Assembly: GCA_934726455.1 (NCBI GenBank)
Contig: CAKVDS010000034.1
Coordinates: 1 to 26,426 of the forward strand
DNA length: 26,426 nt
Reading direction: 5' to 3'
Source of the DNA: an uncultured Bacteroidales bacterium
GTDB taxonomy: Bacteria; Bacteroidota; Bacteroidia; Bacteroidales; UBA932
The position numbers were made by a program, and so were the translations under genes. Of the stretch, positions 23,674 to 26,426 are shown in pieces. How positions within the stretch are numbered: the stretch's first letter is position 1; every line of letters starts with the position of its first letter. The notes below the pieces were generated by a model. The model was given only the letters and a program-made list of their open reading frames with translations. It was not told the origin of the DNA and did no database searches.

Positions 23674-24552
23674 ATGGAAGACAATGTCATAGAATGCCGG
23701 CATCTCACCCACTACTACGGGAAACGCCGCATCTACTCCGATCTCAATTTCAGTGTCTCAAGAGGCACGATCACCGGCCTTCTCGGCAAGAACGGCACAG
23801 GCAAGACGACCACCATCAACATCCTGATGGGTTATCTCAAGCCGACAGCCGGATGCTGCACGGTCTTCGGCGAGGACGCCTCCTCCATCAGCCCGCTCAC
23901 CAGAGCAAGGATAGCGCTGCTCCTCGAAGGCCATGTCCAGTACTCGTTCATGACCATAAGCCAGATCGAAAAGTTCTATGCCGGATTCTACCCGAAGTGG
24001 AACAGGGACGCCTACTACGAGCTGATGTCGCGGCTCAAGGTCGCCCCGGGCCAGAGGATCTCGAACATGAGCAACGGCCAGAAATCCCAGGTGGCGCTCG
24101 GCCTGATTCTGGCGCAGAATGCAGATCTGCTTGTGCTTGATGACTTCTCACTGGGTCTGGATCCCGGCTACCGCCGGCTCTTCATAGAGTACCTGCGCGA
24201 CTACGCCAAGTCCGAAGGCAAGACGGTCTTCATGACTTCCCACATCATACAGGATGTAGAGAAACTGGTGGATGACTGCATCATCATGGACTACGGGCGG
24301 ATTCTTTTCCACGACAAGATCAGCACCCTGACAGGAAGCCTGCTCCGGTACACATACACGGGAGCCGCTCCCCATGCCTCGGAGAAGATCCTCCATCCGT
24401 CGGAATACCGGGGACGCTCGGAACTATACTCTTTCGCCGGACCGGAGGAAATCCGGAGTCTGCTCGATGCCGAAGGCATAGGGGCAGAAAATCTCAAAGC
24501 CGAGAAAATGAACCTCGAAGACGCCTTCATCGGACTCACCGGAAAATATTGA
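23674..24552 (+). CDS. ABC transporter ATP-binding protein with unusual motifs
   Basis: This 292-residue cytoplasmic ATPase has Walker A GKNGTGKTT (38-46, Lys44), a signature region NMSNGQKSQ (131-139) in place of LSGGQ, Walker B LLVLDD (152-157) followed by FSLGLDP, and switch His190. The residue after the Walker B Asp is Asp157 where most ABC ATPases have the catalytic Glu, and the Q-loop position seems to be Glu85 (LLLEGHVQY). The C-terminal part (about 220-292) is a regulatory-type extension ending MNLEDAFIGLTGKY. The general pattern is that of ABC-2 exporters of the YtrB/BcrA type. The start at 23674 is chosen because the promoter element lies 18 nt upstream. It is followed 2 nt later by a membrane partner, then by a DUF4857 gene, and is divergent from the TonB-receptor operon. 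Confidence 0.88.
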   Translation: MEDNVIECRHLTHYYGKRRIYSDLNFSVSRGTITGLLGKNGTGKTTTINILMGYLKPTAGCCTVFGEDASSISPLTRARIALLLEGHVQYSFMTISQIEKFYAGFYPKWNRDAYYELMSRLKVAPGQRISNMSNGQKSQVALGLILAQNADLLVLDDFSLGLDPGYRRLFIEYLRDYAKSEGKTVFMTSHIIQDVEKLVDDCIIMDYGRILFHDKISTLTGSLLRYTYTGAAPHASEKILHPSEYRGRSELYSFAGPEEIRSLLDAEGIGAENLKAEKMNLEDAFIGLTGKY

Positions 24553-24554
24553 TT

Positions 24555-25226
24555 ATGGTCAAATCATTGATATACAAAGAATGGCTGAAGACAGGGACAA
24601 TGATACTGTGCCTGTTCCTCCTGCTCGCGCTCTTCACGGCCTATGATTTTCTTGCTCTCGGGAAGAACGCCTCGCTGCAAGGCTACGGGTTTCTATGGAC
24701 GTACGCCGCAGTCAAGAACTCCATACTGGTGGACAATCTGATCTACCTGCCTGTCGCCTGCGGGCTTGTCCTCGCCGCTGCGCAGTTCATACCTGAAGCA
24801 TATCGCAAGTGTCTCAAACTCACGCTGCATCTTCCCATGCCTCAAGCCAGGACAGTGGCTGTGATGCAAAGCTACGGCCTATGCGTGCTGCTTGCACTTT
24901 TTATCCTGCAGGCCGCAGCTCTCGGCATTTTTCTCAATCATTATCTGGTATCTGACATAGTGTGGAGGATTCTTTTCTCCCTGCTCACCTGGTACTGCGC
25001 CGGCCTGTGCGCCTACATCTGGGCTGGGGCGATAATCCTTGAGCCGGCGTGGAGGATGAGGATATTCGAGACCGTGCTTATGCTCGCGCTGCTGAGCACA
25101 TTCTATCTCTCCTCTCAGATGATGGCATACAGGCACGGGATACTGCCCATATCCGCCGTCACCACACTTGCGGCGCTCCCGCTCATCCACTACAGCGTAA
25201 GAAGATTCAAAGACGGAGTTCAATAA
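24555..25226 (+). CDS. ABC-2-type membrane permease subunit
   Basis: This 223-residue integral membrane protein has about six hydrophobic segments (roughly 14-36, 60-80, 105-128, 133-162, 168-186 and 192-210) and short basic ends (MVKSLIYKEWLKTG; RRFKDGVQ). I recognise no family by name, but its size, the N-terminal KEW motif common to ABC-2 permeases, and its place 2 nt after the ATPase make it the likely membrane partner. A motif LPMPQARTVAVMQSYG around 94-109 resembles the coupling-helix zone that follows the second helix in ABC-2 proteins. ATG 24555 is preferred to an overlapping in-frame TTG at 24549. It would form a dimer with two ATPase copies; substrate unknown. Confidence 0.8.
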   Translation: MVKSLIYKEWLKTGTMILCLFLLLALFTAYDFLALGKNASLQGYGFLWTYAAVKNSILVDNLIYLPVACGLVLAAAQFIPEAYRKCLKLTLHLPMPQARTVAVMQSYGLCVLLALFILQAAALGIFLNHYLVSDIVWRILFSLLTWYCAGLCAYIWAGAIILEPAWRMRIFETVLMLALLSTFYLSSQMMAYRHGILPISAVTTLAALPLIHYSVRRFKDGVQ

Positions 25227-25228
25227 AA

Positions 25229-26350
25229 ATGAGAAAGACTGGAAACATCTACCTTGCCGCCATCACGGCTCTGCTCGCCCTTTGGCTGCTGCCTCGACTC
25301 TGGTACATCATCACAGCGCAGTCATACTCCACGCCGTTCACCCTGTACAGCTGCATCGCCGAGGATTTCGTGTCCCTTGAGGACCGCTCCGGCAAAGACT
25401 TCACCTTCAAGGACTCACAAGGCCGGGAATACGGTGACAGCGCACTGCCGTTCTTCTACTACAAGGTGCTCAACAGCAGACACAATGCGCCGGAGATAAT
25501 ATGCGGGCGGCAATTCACCGGAGAGCAGATTGAGAAGAACAACATAATCTTTTCAAGCTCGCCGAAAGAGGTGAACACAGAAACGCCCAATGTCTACATG
25601 CTGCTCGAATCAGCCCCTCCCCGACTCGAACTTGAGGATCCGGAATATGCCATCGTGGCACGCAGGGACGGGGTCAAGATCATACGGATGTCCGAGAACA
25701 GGAGCGATGAAGCTCTCGAAAGAAGTTTCAACGCGGCGCTCGATTCCGCAGGTTTCCACTTTCCGGCCGGCATCATATCCGGCAATCCGAGCACACGCAA
25801 GGCCTACGATGAGGGCTATATGCTGACAGATGCGGACGGGAGACTGTTTCACTTGAAACTCGCTGATGGGAAGCCTTTTGTCGAAAGCATCCCGGCCGGA
25901 GGGCTCAAGTTGGAGCACATCTTCATCACGGAAAACGAGAACCACGCCTCACTCGCCTATCTTTTCGACAGTGAAGGACGGTTCTATGTGCTGGACAGCT
26001 TGAGAAGAATCATCCCTACAGATGTGAGGGCCGATGTCACAAAGCAGAGCGTCCTGCTCGTAGGAGACCCGCTCAACTTCACCGTCCGTGTCAACGACAA
26101 TGACGGGGAGGACTTCTGGGCTTTGGATTCCAGAGACCTCCATACTGTCAAGACCATGCGCCGCGACTACCCGGAACCGGACAGTTTCGACCTGCCGAAG
26201 TACATCTTCCCCGCCCGCCTCGTGCTGACTTCGTCCCTTGACGGCAGGATAAGACCGCGCCTTGTGGACTTCTCATGGATCGGGCTGTGTGTGGACATCG
26301 CCGCCATTGCAGCCGTACTTCTCGTTGTCCTGAGGAAAAAGCGCAAATAA
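25229..26350 (+). CDS. DUF4857 family membrane-anchored protein
   Basis: This 373-residue protein has an N-terminal transmembrane helix (about 7-28, YLAAITALLALWLLPRLW), a large extracytoplasmic domain (about 30-345) and a second helix near the C-terminus (about 350-368), followed by RKKRK. This topology places the central domain in the periplasm. It matches DUF4857, which I associate with ABC transporter genes in Bacteroidales. The central domain reads as repeated beta units (DADGRLFHLKLADGKPF, DSEGRFYVLDSLRR), suggesting a propeller-like fold; that is inference. The start at 25229 lies 2 nt after the permease stop; longer in-frame readings from 25049 run inside the permease gene and are not credible. 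It is the last gene of the operon and probably a periplasmic partner of the ABC complex. Confidence 0.85.
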   Translation: MRKTGNIYLAAITALLALWLLPRLWYIITAQSYSTPFTLYSCIAEDFVSLEDRSGKDFTFKDSQGREYGDSALPFFYYKVLNSRHNAPEIICGRQFTGEQIEKNNIIFSSSPKEVNTETPNVYMLLESAPPRLELEDPEYAIVARRDGVKIIRMSENRSDEALERSFNAALDSAGFHFPAGIISGNPSTRKAYDEGYMLTDADGRLFHLKLADGKPFVESIPAGGLKLEHIFITENENHASLAYLFDSEGRFYVLDSLRRIIPTDVRADVTKQSVLLVGDPLNFTVRVNDNDGEDFWALDSRDLHTVKTMRRDYPEPDSFDLPKYIFPARLVLTSSLDGRIRPRLVDFSWIGLCVDIAAIAAVLLVVLRKKRK

Positions 26351-26376
26351 TCACATCGAAGCGTTCCGAGGCAGGG

Positions 26377-26426
26377 CTGCCGTCTCCACCTGCTCAACAC
26401 AAAAGCCTCGCAGGTGGAGACGGCAG
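26377..26426. terminator. Perfect 17-bp inverted repeat after the DUF4857 gene, likely terminator or repeat edge
   Basis: Left arm 26377-26393 and right arm 26410-26426 are perfect 17-bp complements (CTGCCGTCTCCACCTGC) around a 16-nt loop. It starts 27 nt after the stop at 26350, as an intrinsic terminator would. The window ends on the last paired base, so neither a T-run nor a longer repeat can be checked. Confidence 0.6.

Noticed and set aside
23505..23708. An N-terminal extension of the TonB receptor
   Set aside because: The extension crosses its own probable promoter and the ABC promoter, and a proper signal peptide begins at 23504.
25049..25228. An upstream in-frame extension of the DUF4857 gene
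   Set aside because: It lies inside the permease gene in another frame; the first transmembrane helix follows the ATG at 25229 as expected.
1..26426. CRISPR arrays, tRNA or rRNA genes, insertion sequences
   Set aside because: No regularly spaced direct repeats, no tRNA-like cloverleaf in the intergenic gaps and no transposase motif were seen on either strand.

Overview
The window looks like a piece of a high-GC Bacteroidales chromosome (gut or rumen type; the Alistipes/Rikenellaceae or Cryptobacteroides area would fit, but I cannot fix the genus). The reasons are the typical Bacteroidetes families (DUF4861, DUF4876, DUF4857, BACON lipoprotein, carboxypeptidase-regulatory TonB receptor, M64 peptidase, GH97), lipoproteins with acidic residues after the cysteine, TAnnTTTG-type -7 promoter elements, and little Shine-Dalgarno signal.

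Layout. (a) 1-1296: the 3' end of an AAA-ATPase/PD-(D/E)XK protein, then a decayed 5' fragment of a Fic-type gene. (b) 1297-7351: GH67 alpha-glucuronidase (-), YidE/AspT-type transporter (+), secreted M64 peptidase (-), DUF4861 protein (+). (c) 7357-10607: a two-gene minus-strand operon of CE7 acetyl esterase followed by GH97. (d) 10680-17329, plus strand: a secreted SGNH hydrolase/CE4 deacetylase fusion and a GH28 pectinase, then a rhamnose operon rhaB-rhaA-rhaT ending in a strong hairpin terminator. (e) 17409-23504, minus strand: a four-gene operon of TonB-dependent receptor, small lipoprotein, second outer-membrane barrel and BACON/DUF4876 lipoprotein. (f) 23674-26350, plus strand, divergent from (e): ABC ATPase, small membrane permease and DUF4857 protein, followed by a 17-bp perfect inverted repeat at the window edge.

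How the genes fit together. Regions b-d read as a pectin/glucuronoxylan side-chain locus. GH28 would cut the (rhamno)galacturonan backbone, the esterases would remove acetyl groups, GH97 would remove alpha-galactose or alpha-glucose, and GH67 would remove (4-O-methyl)glucuronic acid from xylo-oligosaccharides. Released L-rhamnose would be imported by RhaT, isomerised by RhaA and phosphorylated by RhaB. There is no SusC/SusD pair and no rhamnulose-1-phosphate aldolase in view, so the pathway must be completed elsewhere.

Regions e-f form the most interesting unit: two tightly coupled, divergently transcribed operons encoding an outer-membrane receptor, a second barrel, surface-type lipoproteins and an ABC-2-like inner-membrane complex whose ATPase has unusual motifs. 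I recognise the families but know no established function for the assembly. A second notable item is the two-domain SGNH-CE4 enzyme. Seven start codons lie only 18-28 nt downstream of a TAnnTTTG element, implying very short 5' leaders.
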